DNA of 64,000 nt from Cercis canadensis (taxonomy: Eukaryota > Streptophyta > Magnoliopsida > Fabales > Fabaceae): positions 2,358,440 to 2,422,439 of the forward strand of contig QAOA01003028.1 of the NCBI GenBank assembly GCA_003255065.1, written 5' to 3'. Position 1 is the first letter of the stretch. The number at the start of each line of letters is the position of its first letter. Below the pieces are notes generated by a model. It had not been told where the DNA came from, did no database searches, and saw only the letters and a list, made by a program, of their open reading frames with translations. The position numbers and the translations under genes were made by a program. This document shows positions 39,949 to 52,439 of this stretch, piece by piece.

Positions 39949-42900
39949 GAGTTAGTGGTAAGGATTTTGATAATTTGCTGACTTAGGTCAAAATGTATCA
40001 AAAGAAAGAAGAAATAGATAAGTGATTTATTTTTGACAAGATTATATTTGTAAGTAAATCAAGTACTAGATAATGCATCTTCCTTAAGAATTGTTTCTTT
40101 ATGATTTCATAATTGGCAATTAGATTTCATCTTAGTAAATGGTATTAGAGGAAGAATCCTTGGTTTTTCTTTCTTCAACTTTGTCATGTAGGAGAAAAGA
40201 AAATGAAATATAATTATGAATTGCATAAATGACCTGCATTGTTGCTGCAGGTGAAAGTACTCATTATATGTTAAAGGGGAGGGGTGGAAAGGGATTTACA
40301 GTAAAGTAGTTCCACTATCGCTATCACTTTGATTATCCAAGCTAATAACACCATTAATATAGTGATGCACTACCAGAAGGCAAAAAGGTGTACAACAATT
40401 CCATCCACCATCGATTTTTTTTTTTATGAAAACAATTGTGAAGGTAGGATAAGGTGGATGGCACAAATATCTTTTGGGGCTATACACTGTAGACAATTAA
40501 TGTAGCTAAGGAAGAACTTATCATAGGCAAGAAAGAGGGAGAGAAGAGAATGGAGGGTAGTAATGTATTAGAGGGCATGATCTTAGACAGAAATGTTTTT
40601 ATTATAAGGGCGATGTGCAACACACGTATGCCCATCATTGTGGGGACTAATCCAAGACATTTTGGAATGGTAATTATCACTGCCTTTAGCTGTTTATATA
40701 ATGATAGTGTTTGATGTTTTTCCCTGAGAAAGAAAATGAAGAGGGAGGGAAACAGAGAGGGAGNCACCATTTTCTAGGATAAGTATCATTTTCGGTTGCC
40801 TAGTCACAGTTGTTTAATTTCAAGAGGTGGCCAGATTTCCTCTTTGGAAACTTTTGACAAATCCAAACCCTTTCAGTATTGGTGGTGTTAGTCATAATAT
40901 GAATATCCCTTAGAAAATGAGGGAGAATTTCTTGTTTCCACCCCTTTTTTTCCTGGTCAAGAAGCAAAATAAGCTCTCTGTTTCTGTCAACTTAATTCAA
41001 GTTAGGATTTTGCTCTCTTTTTTCTGTTTCCTAGCACTTGATCGAATACACCAAATTCTCAGTACTAGAGTAAGTTATTTGGTGATATAAAACTATTAAC
41101 TACATATATATGAGACTTGGTAGTTAAGAAACAAGATGCTGATTGGCCTTAGACTATTATTCATTATATCTTTTGTATATATATTGATCTGCCCTTTTGC
41201 TATTTGAATCAAAGCGCATCACTTTACAGTTAATTAATGTTAGATTTGTATCGGAATTTTTTGTTGGGGGTGGGGGGGAATTCAGGAGGTGGGATCCACA
41301 ATTTTTTTACCTTAAGCAGCTGACCAACTTTAGATAAATGCATTGATTAAACCCACCACAAAGGGTAGCTGATTGTGGTCAAAATTGTGTCCCATGTCAA
41401 AGCCCTCTTGAGGAAAAAGAAAGGTTGTTTATTCCCTTACAATGGCGTTTAGTGGGGAACCCACTTACATTGGCACATTATGATGAGGCGAGGGAAAGAA
41501 ATTTCCAAAGTGATTTTACTTGTTGGGAGCAATAATTTTGGAGACTCTTTAAGAAGCAGAAAAGTGAAGTCAGATAGAGCTAGAGAGGGAAAAAGGGAAA
41601 GATGTAAAACATCTTCCTAGAGTATCACAGAGAAACCACTTTTCTGATTTTCACAATTCACACCATTGCTATGTAGGACTCAAATTCGATCCCTTTTGAA
41701 CAATAGAGCTTCAAATGTGGGATGAAGCTTTTATGGGGTCGCCTCAGTTCTGCTATTACATGGCACTGAAGTGCAACATATACTATTCTTCTGCAGCAAA
41801 AGAACAACTCTTTCCTTATTTGTCATCTGGCTCAAGTCTTTTTTCTTCCTTGAATCATCTTTAATTTAGAAGAATATAAAAAAAAGTTATTTCAACTCAT
41901 AAACAAGAGTGTTATGGTTGATTGCAGCACTTCTGGTTTAAATCGCCACCACCAAGGAAGAAAAGAAAGTCCTACACTGGAGAATGGAGAGGGATTGATG
42001 GCATTAGATCATAAAACTTGTCGGACATTTTCTTAAATTATACAAAAAATCCAAAAGTGAGCCTATTTGAAAATATACCATATTTTTTGCTTCTAAACCT
42101 GAGACATTGTTCTGAAGTGGTTGAGTGTATTAGCCTGTTAGCATTAGAATTTAGGCCTTGTAAAGATTGTACTCAAATTTCCTTCATCGCAAAACTCTCT
42201 ATACCATTGGGATCTGTTTCTGCCATCCATTTAGATAGGACTCCAATCATCCAAAGATTCCATTTTTAATAAGAATAAGAAAAAGATGCGTATCTTCTAT
42301 GTTAAACAAATTCACGCATCCTTGTTTCCCATGTCTAGTGGTGCCTCTCTTATAAAATAATCCAATTTACAATTAAAACGTAATCAGGGACTAAGTCTAG
42401 TATATTGCTATCAATACTCAATAGTGATGTTCAGCTGTTTTGAAAACTAAGTTTCAGCAAATAACATCCATGTATTTGATTCTTGACTAAAATGGATACC
42501 CAATCTCCCTATTAAAAAAAATAATTTAGAAAAAAAGGAGGAAATATGGGATTGCTTGTTAATTACTCTGTTTAATGGTTGAGAAGCATGCATGCACATG
42601 GGTTGGAACATCCAAGCTGTGTTAGCCATGAAAATCTATATGTATTTAACGTGCATGTAAATTAAATAATTTAAATTGCTTGCATGTGAAAGACAAACCA
42701 TTTGGCACTCGCAAATCAAGTTTCATTGTCTACGATCCGTATCTCAGTCTCCCCAAGACTTGAACAGATCCTAGACTCTGTTAATGACAATAAAAAATTT
42801 ATATTTCAAACTGGATATCCATGCTTTTATTTTAAGTATTTGGATTTGCAAAGCCAAACTTATAGTATCCACTAGAAGGATAATAAGAATCTCTACATGT

Positions 42901-43000
42901 TGTTTCCTTAATTATTGAGAAATGAGAAGGAGCAAGGAAATTCTGCCAATATCTTCTCTTTTTTTGAGGGGGTATTGGCCTATATCTTATTCCTTAAGTT

Positions 43001-43056
43001 AATTATTGGAAAAAAAAAAAAAATCTTNAATTATTGGAAAAAAAAAAAAAAATCTT
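43001..43056. repeat. 27-bp duplication flanking an N (assembly seam)
   Basis: AATTATTGG followed by an A-run and TCTT occurs at 43001-43027 and again at 43029-43056, with only the N at 43028 between. The two copies differ by one A. Confidence 0.85.
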
Positions 43057-43173
43057 GGCTTTTTGCTGGCTTAGATGGAGTTATTGATGAAGCCCAAGTG
43101 AAAGATGTTGACTTGGAGTTTCCTTGTTTCAAGCGTATGAAGAATAATTGGATTTAAGGTCAGAAACTAAAGT

Positions 43174-43175
<2 letters not shown>

Positions 43176-43214
<39 letters not shown>

Positions 43215-43225
43215 NTTTTTTTTTT
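43176..43225. repeat. Poly-T tract interrupted by N
   Basis: There are 39 T, an N at 43215, and 10 more T. The true length is unknown because the assembly closes a gap inside the homopolymer. Confidence 0.9.
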
Positions 43226-43706
43226 GTAATCTTCTCCTTGTTCGTTGTTATTATTATTATTGCTTTTTTCTATTCTATTTTTCTTGGTACGGCATTGTTG
43301 GTGATGAGTCAAAACTTAAAAGGGAAACAATATGTAGCCAAACCTGTGCCAACCAATGCAACAATCCCCCTTTGCCATCTTCCTAGCTTCCCTCCTCTGT
43401 GTTGTCATCAAACTCTCTCAAGTTCAGAGCCCTTCCCTCCTTTCCTTTCCCTTTCTTTATTTCCCAATTCAATGAACAGCCAAGCATCAAAACTCATGTG
43501 CCTGCCACGTGGCCAGTAAGATTGTACAGCTCTTTCATCTTCTCCTACTCTCCAACAAAATCAAAATTCTCTCAAGCATATCCATACTAAATTCCTCTTC
43601 TTCCCCCCTCTCCCCATTCTCTCTCTGTGTTAAGTGTAAAGTTTAAATATTTAGCAGAACAAGTTCCAAAAACCGTTCCCTACCGCGAATTATAGAGTTC
43701 TATACA

Positions 43707-43745
43707 ATGCCATGGCCAAATGATTCAGTAATAGAGTTTCTTTGA
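43707..43745 (+). promoter_or_regulatory. Upstream ORF of the CRK gene (12 codons plus stop)
   Basis: ATG at 43707 opens a frame encoding MPWPNDSVIEFL that stops at 43743-43745, 10 nt before the kinase ATG. If it is in the transcript it could reduce or condition translation of the kinase. Confidence 0.5.
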
Positions 43746-43755
43746 TCGAACAACA

Positions 43756-46700
43756 ATGGGGGTTTGTACTTCCAAGCCACAAAAGCCGAACCCATATGCT
43801 GTGCGGCAACCAGAAGAGTGCCATGACCCTTATGACCCTTCACAAATCCCAAAAACCCCAGCTACTCCCTTCACCAACAACCACCACCGGAAAGATGAGG
43901 TTATTGCTGGGAAGCAGTCTCCGTTCTTCCCCTTCTACAGCCCTAGTCCAGCTCACTTTCTGAAGAAGTCTCCGGCGCCGACGGCAGGGAGCAAGAGTGC
44001 AAGGTCGACGCCGAGGAGATTTTTCCGGAGTCCTTTCCCTCCGCCGTCTCCGGCCAAACATATAAAGGCTGTCCTAGCGAGGCGGCAGGGGAAGAAGACT
44101 GCGGCCATACCAGAAGAGGGAGAAGAGGAATCGAGAGGGGCAGTGGATTTGGATAAGAGGTTTGGGTTTTCTAAGGAGTTTACCAGTAGGCTTGAGGTAG
44201 GGGAAGAAGTGGGCAGGGGGCATTTTGGGTATACTTGTTCTGCTAGGTTCAAGAAGGGTGAGCGCAAGGGTCAACAAGTTGCCGTAAAGGTCATCCCAAA
44301 AACCAAGGTCACTCCTACCCTCCTCCCTCTCTCTCTCTCTCTGTGACACATATACTCTTACACTCTCATAACAGCATTTCCTATGATTAGATTGAGGATT
44401 ATGAGTGATATGGTTTAGGTATGCAATTGTTGGGTGTTTCTGTCTGAAACTTCACCCTCATTTCGATGATTTGCTTGTCTGCTAGAGAACCTTGAACTTG
44501 TTAGGTCCTTTAGAGGAGATACTGTTGAAGATTCTTCTGAGTAGGTAGTATGACTCCTTTTTATAGAACTTCGAATGTGCAACACAGAAAGTGGTCGACT
44601 TGTATTTGTTTATTGGTTTTTCGATCAATTTCATAGAATAGCTATGCCCCTTTATTCCTAGACTCATTCCAGTTTTTAGTTAATGTTGACCTTTTTGGAA
44701 TCCTCTGTATTTAATATTTCAATCGTAATTTTCTCATAAGTACAATTTCTTATAAACAAATGGTTTGCTGACGGAAAAAGTCCAAATATTATAACAGAAC
44801 TTTAATTTATTTGCTTATTTATAGCAAACTTGTTTGCGTATGCTTTCTTCAATCTTGATGCCCAAGATGTCACAATTTATGCTAGCAGCCATTTTTAACA
44901 AAAAGACAAAATCATTAAAAGAAATCATGGTCTCAGGTGGGTTTACAATATGAGAGTATAAGACTGTTAATAAATTTAGTAAGCCAAATGGTTCTCAGCA
45001 TCACTCTACACTTGTAAAATCATTGCATGAAGCTGGTTGATGGATCACATTTTGCAACCTGAATTGGATACTTGATTACTTATAATACTTCTGCAACTGC
45101 TAGACCTTGGCATTAGTATTCCTAATTCATATTGCACTGATCTGATGTTCAACTGACTCTTGTATCATATTCATATCACAGGGTGGCTGAAGACCATCAA
45201 GTATTCAGCTACTCTCTGATCTTTCTGTTTCTGCTGATTTAGCTACCGATAAGGATGAATGATGCTAGGGGTACCCATTTTACTAGAAGAGAAGAATCTA
45301 ATGATGTCTTTTTCTCCTTGTCTTCCTTTTGAGTTGTTCATTACTGGGTAAAAAACAGCAGCGGTTAAATTCTTAAATCTTAATAGGCAAGCTGAATGAA
45401 AAAAAAAAAAAAAAGGAAAAAAAAAAAGAAAGACAAGCTGACAATATTAATCTACATCTTGAAACCTCCAGTAGCATTGAAAATTGTCATGGATAATTTA
45501 CATATTTATGTTTTAAATTATTGTTAACTTGGACTTCTATATATCAATTTTGTCACACATGGTGCCATTTTGTCTTACTTCTACTTAATGGCAGTTCTAA
45601 ACAAGGCACTAATGGCCATTTATAAATAAGATTAAAATTATGTTTTCATCTTCACCATTTTTGTTGCCAGATGACAACAGCAATTGCAATCGAAGATGTT
45701 AGAAGGGAGGTGAAAATATTACGAGCTTTGACAGGACATAACAATCTGGTACAATTTTATGATGCATTTGAAGACCAAGATAATGTCTACATTGTAATGG
45801 AGTAAGTTTGGCACATTTTTGTCTTTTAGGATTATATTAAAAGTAGTGCCAGTCATTGTAATCAAGCTTCATTTTAATGGGGGTTACTAATCATCTCATT
45901 TGAATTTCTCTATTAAATACAAGCCTACACTTTCCAATATAATAAGTTGAAAATATTCTAATAACTTGAACTTTTACATAAATACATTGCCTATGAGAGC
46001 TTTAGGTTTTTTTTAACTGAATATTGTTGATATTTCAGGTTATGTGAAGGAGGGGAGCTTTTAGATAGAATACTATCAAGGTGATTCTTAGAATGGTAGC
46101 ACTATTGATTTTTGTTAAAAGAAATGGCGGCCTTCAGAGTTATACCTTGTCACTAAATGACTACATGGTTTGTTTTTCTTTCTTTAGGGGGGGTAAATAC
46201 TCAGAAGACGATGCAAAGGCTGTCATAGTACAGATACTAAATGTTGTTGCATTTTGTCATCTTCAGGGTGTGGTGCACCGAGATCTTAAGCCAGAGGTGG
46301 AGCATTTTTCTTTACTCTTCTCTAGTTAAAGCATCAGAGTTTGCCGGATGCTCACAGTTAATGCAATAGCTGGCCATAAACAGATAGCCCCTAAATGAGT
46401 TTGACTCTTTAACAGTATTTTTTCTTGACCTATGTCAAATATAATTCAGTGAAAGTATACAACCCAAGAGTATGTACCAACTGGTTTGCAGTTTCATTTA
46501 CTGGCCCAGCCACTTGAACACTGACTCAAGTAGTAAGCCCAACCTAAACCTACTAGACAAATATGTTAGGATCTGTCCAAGCAAGTGATAGAAAAGAAAT
46601 CACATGAAGAAAATTGCTTCCCCAGATATACCCTTTACTTGTATTCTATAAATAACTAATTAGTTTCTTGGTTAATTTGAATCACATGATATGGAGATTT

Positions 46701-49000
46701 CAATTTGCATCATTTTGTCTATTATATAACTGTTGCTTTTGTTTTGTCCTTAGAATTTTTTGTATTCTTCAAAGGATGAGAATTCCCACTTAAAAGCCAT
46801 AGATTTTGGGTTGTCGGACTTTGTCAAACCAGGTTTGCCTTCATAAATCCCTACTTGGTATGATCTTCTCACTGTTAAAAAGTTTTGGGAGCGTTCTTGA
46901 TTCTTTATCCTGTATTACAGATGAAAGGCTCAATGACATTGTTGGAAGTGCATACTATGTGGCCCCTGAAGTTCTGCATAGATCTTACAGCACAGAGGCT
47001 GATGTGTGGAGTATAGGCGTGATAGCATATATTCTTTTGTGTGGCAGTCGCCCATTTTGGGCCCGAACAGAGTCTGGTATTTTTAGGGCAGTTTTGAAAG
47101 CTGATCCAAGCTTTGATGAAGCTCCCTGGCCTTCTTTATCTATAGAAGCAAAAGATTTTGTCAAGCGCCTGTTAAATAAGGATCCACGGAAGCGAATAAC
47201 AGCTGCTCAGGCTCTAAGTGAGTTTTTTTGTCAGCTCTAATATCAATAAGGTTCAAGTAAGATTACTTTTTTGCTGGAAATAATCTTGTCTCTGCAGGTC
47301 ATCCTTGGATTCGGAATTACAATGACATAAAAGTTCCTCTCGATATTTTGATATTGAGGCTCATGAAAGCTTATATTCGATCATCATCCTTGCGTAAGGC
47401 TGCCTTAAGGGTGCGTTTATTTTAATATTGAAAGAGAAGTTAAACTTATTTTCTTAGACTTCTTCTTGTTGTAATCAAATATTTCATCTTTAATTGCAAG
47501 TCTTTTGTTTGAAGAGGATGTATAGTTTTCACAACACAAGTGACCTCAGTTCTGATTCATTTTATCCAGAAAACTTGTGGGACTTTTTTAGTTATTTATT
47601 TTGGTATCAGAACAAACAGTGGTATACTTTTGCATCAGTGTTGTCTATTTCCAATTTTCAGCTAACAAAATACATTTTGGGAAATTTAATTCATTTAACC
47701 TTACCAGTTCATTTACGTTCATCTCTCTGGTAGGCCCTGTCAAAGACATTGACTGCTGATGAACTCTATTATCTGAAGGAGCAATTTGCTCTGTTGGAGC
47801 CAAGTAAAAACGGCAGCATAACCTTAGAGAACATTAAGATGGTTGGTTTTTTGGTTACCCTGTCATGCCTACATATTGGAAATATATTGGATTGTTGGAT
47901 TCTGGAAGTTTTTCTCATCCATATTTTTGTGGACAGGCCCTGATGAAATATGCGACAGATGCCATGAAAGAGTCTCGAATCCCTGATTTTCTTGCCTCGG
48001 TATTACCTTATTATATATGTGTTGATGTCCCATAATTTTTACTGCTTACTGGCTAACATGTTCCTTCTATACCATTTCCCTTTTTTGACAGCTAAATTCA
48101 TTACAATACAGAAGAATGGATTTTGAAGAATTTTGTGCAGCTGCATTAAGTGTGCATCAGCTTGAGGCTCTTGATAGATGGGAACAACATGCTCGCTGTG
48201 CATATGAACTTTTCGAGAAAGAGGGAAACAGGGCTATTATGATTGAAGAACTTGCTTCAGTAAGTTGAAAATGCTTATAATCTTAGTAAAGGTCATATGT
48301 CACATATTACAATTCTTTCCTTAAAAACTGAAGTAGATTTCTATATATTCTGGTTGATGAAATTGCCAAATGTTTGGGTCTCTACCCAGAAATAGGATTA
48401 TATTGGAGGTTCAGGAGACTATAACTTAGAAACTAGATTGTCAACAGTTCATCAAATGATTGTTGGAAAATGATCTGCGATCAGCTATAAAAGTGTCTGC
48501 TCCATAGCACTCTCATTTAGCAACTATACTTTACATACAATTCTTTATCATTCATTGTTATGTTAACTTGATGCAAAATGGAATAACTGCATCTGACAGC
48601 ATCTCTTGCATGACCTTGTGCGCATGTACATATCAGGCACATTTTGTACTTATTATGTATTAACTCGATGCAATATGGAATCTGCCATTTTGGCGTCCTC
48701 TGTCTAAATAATCTGCACTTGTTAGGTTACATGCACCCTGACAATATAGATACATCAAGAGGGTATTACATGGGTCTGACTCTTTTCTTATTATTCTTAA
48801 GAATTCATAATAACAAATATGGCTGATCACTGTCATGGCTCTTCAAATTGTGGTTTTAGGAACTTGGACTTGGTCCTTCTATCCCAGTTCACGTTGTTCT
48901 CCTTGACTGGATAAGGCACACCGATGGGAAGCTAAGCTTTCTCGGGTTTGTCAAGTTGTTACATGGTGTATCTAGCCGAACTGTTGCTAAGGTTCAATAA
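43756..49000 (+). CDS. CRK8: CDPK-related protein kinase (CRK family, CRK2/CRK8-like)
   Basis: Eleven exons join in frame: 43756-44307, 45671-45801, 46039-46080, 46188-46296, 46754-46832, 46921-47217, 47298-47410, 47734-47841, 47937-47999, 48092-48259 and 48860-49000, giving 600 aa. The start MGVCTS predicts N-myristoylation of Gly2 and palmitoylation of Cys4, hence membrane attachment. A Pro/Ser-rich variable region runs to about 140. The kinase domain has the glycine loop ([10 protein letters not shown]), Lys178 in VAVK, HRDLKPEN with Asp274, and Asp295 in DFG, followed by [10 protein letters not shown]. The C-terminal part has the CRK layout: an autoinhibitory/calmodulin-binding segment and degenerate EF-hands ([21 protein letters not shown]) that lack most Ca2+ ligands. 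It therefore probably responds to calmodulin rather than Ca2+ directly. Position next to ZOP1 and PRX10 orthologues supports CRK8; CRK2 is the paralogous alternative. Confidence 0.95.
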
Positions 49001-50081
49001 AGACGTAAAGCAATGCCTCCTGGATATGCTGAATTTTATCTGCTATCTGTCGCGAAATCGTGTGTTGAATGTGTAGCATAATGTGCTCGCGTTGATGATT
49101 GTTTCCTTCATATGTCTGGAGTCTAGCAATCATGGCACACCCACTTGCTATACAGTTTGGTTTCATAAGGAAATCTGATTTTCATACTGATTCTTTCGAA
49201 GGAGCTGGAATGGTGAAAAGACCTACGTGGTCAGTGCGTTAAGACATGAATTGTAGAGTTAGAGTTAGAGTTGCCTCAATGGGTGGTAATAATTTCTTGT
49301 CGCTTTATTAATGCATGCTTTTGTATACACGTTACATTTATGGGTCTTAGAGTTCCCACTCTTATTTTTATTGTATAAATGATATGCTAGTTTTACATTC
49401 TATAATCAATTACTTTACGCAATGACCATGATTTGGTGTTGACTGCACTGACTTGTTGCAGCATACCTTGTTAAGGAACCCATAATTCAGTGGAAGCTGC
49501 TGAATGATTGATTGTGATGAAAAACGGAAAAAAAACAAAAGAAGGTATAAAATGTTGCACCTTGAAGATACATATTCCGATAAGCACTTTTTCCGAGTGA
49601 TAAAGGAGTTCATAGTCTCTTCCAACGTTTTGGGTTCAATTTCCATTGTTTGGTGAAATGCCTCCGGAGAAGACTTCCGTCTCTTGTTCTTACTTCTAAC
49701 ACAGCACGGACTAAATATTTAATATTTTATTTGGTTTTGTGACCGACTAATCATGTCTACCAAATTATTTCCTGCTTAATCATGCCAATATATTATCATC
49801 AGTAAACTGTTCAATTGGTATATATCTAGCGGTATGACCATGAAATGGTTGAATCAAGGTTTATTAAAATGAACAAAAAATTAGTTTGAAAGCGTCAGGT
49901 TTTTTCACGCTTTCTCTGTCTGAAATTCAAAAAAATAAAATGTTTCAGCACCTCCTAATTACTAATTATACTAATTAATTACATTGGTGAAGTTTTCTAA
50001 AAAATAAAAATAAAGAAAAGGATAGAAAATCACGAACAAGCGTAAAATTCATTGCATAGAAGAAAGAAAATAGCTTCAAAA
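49001..50081. other. CRK 3' flank and PPR upstream region
   Basis: About the first 400 bp are likely CRK 3' UTR. The rest is AT-rich with no supported gene. No clear TATA box was identified for the PPR gene. Confidence 0.55.
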
Positions 50082-50171
50082 ATGGAACTCGAGTGTTTTC
50101 TTGGTGGGAAAAACACCGTCTCCGTCAAAGTTCATGTCTTGCTTGGTTTGGCCTTCCTCGACTGCTTCTGA
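50082..50171 (+). promoter_or_regulatory. Upstream ORF of the PPR gene (29 codons plus stop)
   Basis: ATG at 50082 (AAAATGG context) opens a 29-codon frame ending in TGA at 50169-50171, 33 nt before the PPR start. A telo-box-like AAACCCTAG follows at 50173-50181, a motif common near starts of plant housekeeping genes. Confidence 0.5.
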
Positions 50172-50204
50172 TAAACCCTAGTTTTCTTGGGTACCCTGCC
50201 CAGA

Positions 50205-52439
50205 ATGCCTTCCCTAAAACCCCATAATCACCGTTCGCTTTCATCCCTCTGTACGCCCACCGATGCCCATGTCGCAGAAACAGCAATCACATATCTCAAA
50301 CGCCATCCTCAACAGCTCAATTCTCTGTCTTCCCAGTTCACTCCTGAAGCAGCCTCCTATGTACTCCTCAAATCCCAATTCGACCAAGCCATTACCCTAA
50401 AGTTCCTCAATTGGGCTCGAAGATACCATTTCCTTACAAACCAATGCAAGTGCCTCGCCCTCCACATTCTTACCCGCTTCAAGCTTTACAAGTCAGCTCA
50501 GAAACTCGCCGAGGACGTAGCTGTAAATGCAAGAGACGACACAGGGGCCTTGGTCTTTCAATACCTTAAGGACTCGTATCATTCCTGCAATTCGAGCTCG
50601 TCGGTCTTCGATTTAGTGGTAAAGTCTTACTCTCACGTGAAATTGATAGATAAGGCCGTAAATATAGTTAATTTAGCGAAAGCTCACGGTTTTATGCCTG
50701 GTGTGCTATCATATAATGCGGTTCTAGACGCTGTTGTACGGTCTAAACAGTCTCTTAAAGTTGCAGAGGATGTTTTCAGTGAGATGATCAGAAATGGGGT
50801 GTCGCCAAATGTTTATACCTACAATGTTTTGATTCGCGGCTTTTGTGGGGAAGGCAACTTAGAAATGGGGTTTTATTTTTTACGTGAAATGGAGAGAAAA
50901 GGGTGTTTGCCGAATGTGGTTACCTATAATACGTTACTTGATGGACATTGTAAGCTGAGGAGGATGGATGAAGCATTTGAATTGTTGAGGTCAATGGCAC
51001 TGAATGGTGTGGAGTCAAATTTGATTTCGTATAATGTGGTTATTAACGGATTGTGCCTAGAAGGAAAGATGAGGGAGACTCAACAGGTACTTAAGGAGAT
51101 GAACATGAGAGGTTTTGCTCCAGATGAGGTGACTTATAATACGCTTGTCAATGGGTATTGTAAAGAGGGAAATTTCCACCAAGCGCTTGTTTTGCATGCA
51201 GAGATGGTGAGGAAGGGATTATCTCCAAATGTTGTTACTTATACCACATTAATCAATAGTATGTGTAAGGCTAAGAATCTTAACCGAGCAATGGAGTTTT
51301 TTGATCAGATTCGTGTCAGAGGACTCCGTCCAAATGAGAGAACATACACAACGTTAATTGATGGGTTCTGCCAGGAGGGATTACTCAATGAAGCTTATAA
51401 GGTTTTGAATGAAATGATTGAAAGAGCATTCTTACCTTCAATTATAACGTACAATGCACTTATCAATGGGCATTGCATTTTGGGAAGGATAGAAGATGCC
51501 ATAGGGGTTGTCAGGGATATGATTGAGAAGGGATTGTCTCCTGATGTCGTGAGTTATAGTACTATTATATCTGGATTTTGCCGAAATCAAGAGTTGGAAA
51601 AAGCATTCCAAATGAAGCTGGAGATGGTTGAGAAGGGTATCTCACCTGATGCTGTTACCTATTCATCACTTATACAAGGTCTTTGTCAGCAGAGAAAATT
51701 GATGGAAGCTTGTGATCTCTTCCAAGAGATGTTGCATATGGGTCTCCCTCCTGATGAATTTACTTATACTACTTTGATCAACGCTTATTGTGTAGAAGGT
51801 GAATTAAGTAAGGCTCTTCAGCTGCATGATGAAATGATACAGAAGGGCTTTCTGCCTGATGATGTTACCTATAATGTTCTTATTAATGGACTTAATAAAC
51901 AAGCAAGGACAAGAGAAGCAAAGAAACTTCTGCTCAAGTTGTTTTATGAAGAGTCTATACCAAATGATGTGACATACAATACTCTGATAGAAAACTGCAT
52001 TAATATTGAATTTAAGAGTGTGGTAGCTCTTGTCAAGGGATTCTGCATGAAGGGTTTGATGAATGAAGCAGATCAAGTTTTTGAGACAATGCTGCAGAAA
52101 AATTATAAGCCTAATGAAGCGGTATATAATGTAATTATACACGGACATTGTAGGTGTGGAAATGTTCTGAAGGCATACAATCTGTACAAGGAGATGGTGC
52201 ATTCTGGTTTTATTCCTCATACTGTAACTGTAATTGCTCTCATTAAAGCTCTTTTCAGAGAAGGGATGAATGATGGGTTGAGTCAAGTAATGCAAAACTT
52301 ATTGAGGAGCTGTAGACTCACCGATGCTGAATTAGCTAAAGTACTTGTTGAAATCAACTTTAAAGAAGGGAACATGGACGCGGTTTTAAATGTGCTAACT
52401 GAAATGGCTCAGGATGGCTTGATACCTAATGGTGGCTAG
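50205..52439 (+). CDS. EMB2745: P-class pentatricopeptide repeat protein, EMB2745 orthologue
   Basis: This is an intronless gene of 744 aa. I start it at the first ATG (50205); the frame is open upstream but without ATG. It carries about 16 tandem 35-residue PPR motifs from about residue 130 to 700. These are recognised by repeated cores such as TYNVLIRGFC, TYNTLLDGHC, SYNVVINGLC, TYTTLIDGFC and SYSTIISGFC, each followed by a GxxPN/D turn. No E, DYW or other C-terminal extension follows, so it is pure P-class. The pattern FDLVVKSYS, AHGFMPGVLSYNAVLD and TREAKKLLLKLFYEES closely matches my memory of Arabidopsis EMB2745 (At5g39710, about 747 aa). Such proteins bind single-stranded organellar RNA. 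The Ser/Arg-containing N-terminus is compatible with organelle targeting, but which organelle cannot be read here. One 13th-14th repeat junction (ENCINIEFKSVVALVKGFC) is irregular. Confidence 0.93.
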   Translation: MPSLKPHNHRSLSSLCTPTDAHVAETAITYLKRHPQQLNSLSSQFTPEAASYVLLKSQFDQAITLKFLNWARRYHFLTNQCKCLALHILTRFKLYKSAQKLAEDVAVNARDDTGALVFQYLKDSYHSCNSSSSVFDLVVKSYSHVKLIDKAVNIVNLAKAHGFMPGVLSYNAVLDAVVRSKQSLKVAEDVFSEMIRNGVSPNVYTYNVLIRGFCGEGNLEMGFYFLREMERKGCLPNVVTYNTLLDGHCKLRRMDEAFELLRSMALNGVESNLISYNVVINGLCLEGKMRETQQVLKEMNMRGFAPDEVTYNTLVNGYCKEGNFHQALVLHAEMVRKGLSPNVVTYTTLINSMCKAKNLNRAMEFFDQIRVRGLRPNERTYTTLIDGFCQEGLLNEAYKVLNEMIERAFLPSIITYNALINGHCILGRIEDAIGVVRDMIEKGLSPDVVSYSTIISGFCRNQELEKAFQMKLEMVEKGISPDAVTYSSLIQGLCQQRKLMEACDLFQEMLHMGLPPDEFTYTTLINAYCVEGELSKALQLHDEMIQKGFLPDDVTYNVLINGLNKQARTREAKKLLLKLFYEESIPNDVTYNTLIENCINIEFKSVVALVKGFCMKGLMNEADQVFETMLQKNYKPNEAVYNVIIHGHCRCGNVLKAYNLYKEMVHSGFIPHTVTVIALIKALFREGMNDGLSQVMQNLLRSCRLTDAELAKVLVEINFKEGNMDAVLNVLTEMAQDGLIPNGG

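Larger units (their letters stand above)
38287..43706. other. Intergenic region between SCNM1 and CRK genes
   Basis: The 5' part is SCNM1 3' flank. From 38845 to 39948 there are minus-strand ORFs that might be remains of a gene (separate entry). From 40000 to 43700 nothing is supported except an N at 40764, a short N-flanking duplication at 43001-43056, and a 50-bp T tract with an N at 43176-43225. The last 300 bp are CT-rich and probably belong to the CRK leader and promoter. Confidence 0.55.

Noticed and set aside
42110..42190. tRNA- or SINE-like sequence (TGGTTGAGTG followed by GATTGTACTCAAATTTCC)
   Set aside because: The B box is too degenerate and no cloverleaf, tail or target-site duplication was found.
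43742..44349. ORFs of 70-104 codons on the other frames and strand of CRK exon 1
   Set aside because: They are frame shadows of the GC-rich kinase exon. The kinase frame has exon junctions and domain motifs.
51804..52295. 163-codon minus-strand ORF within the PPR gene
   Set aside because: It is antisense to well-formed PPR repeats and has no protein-like features.
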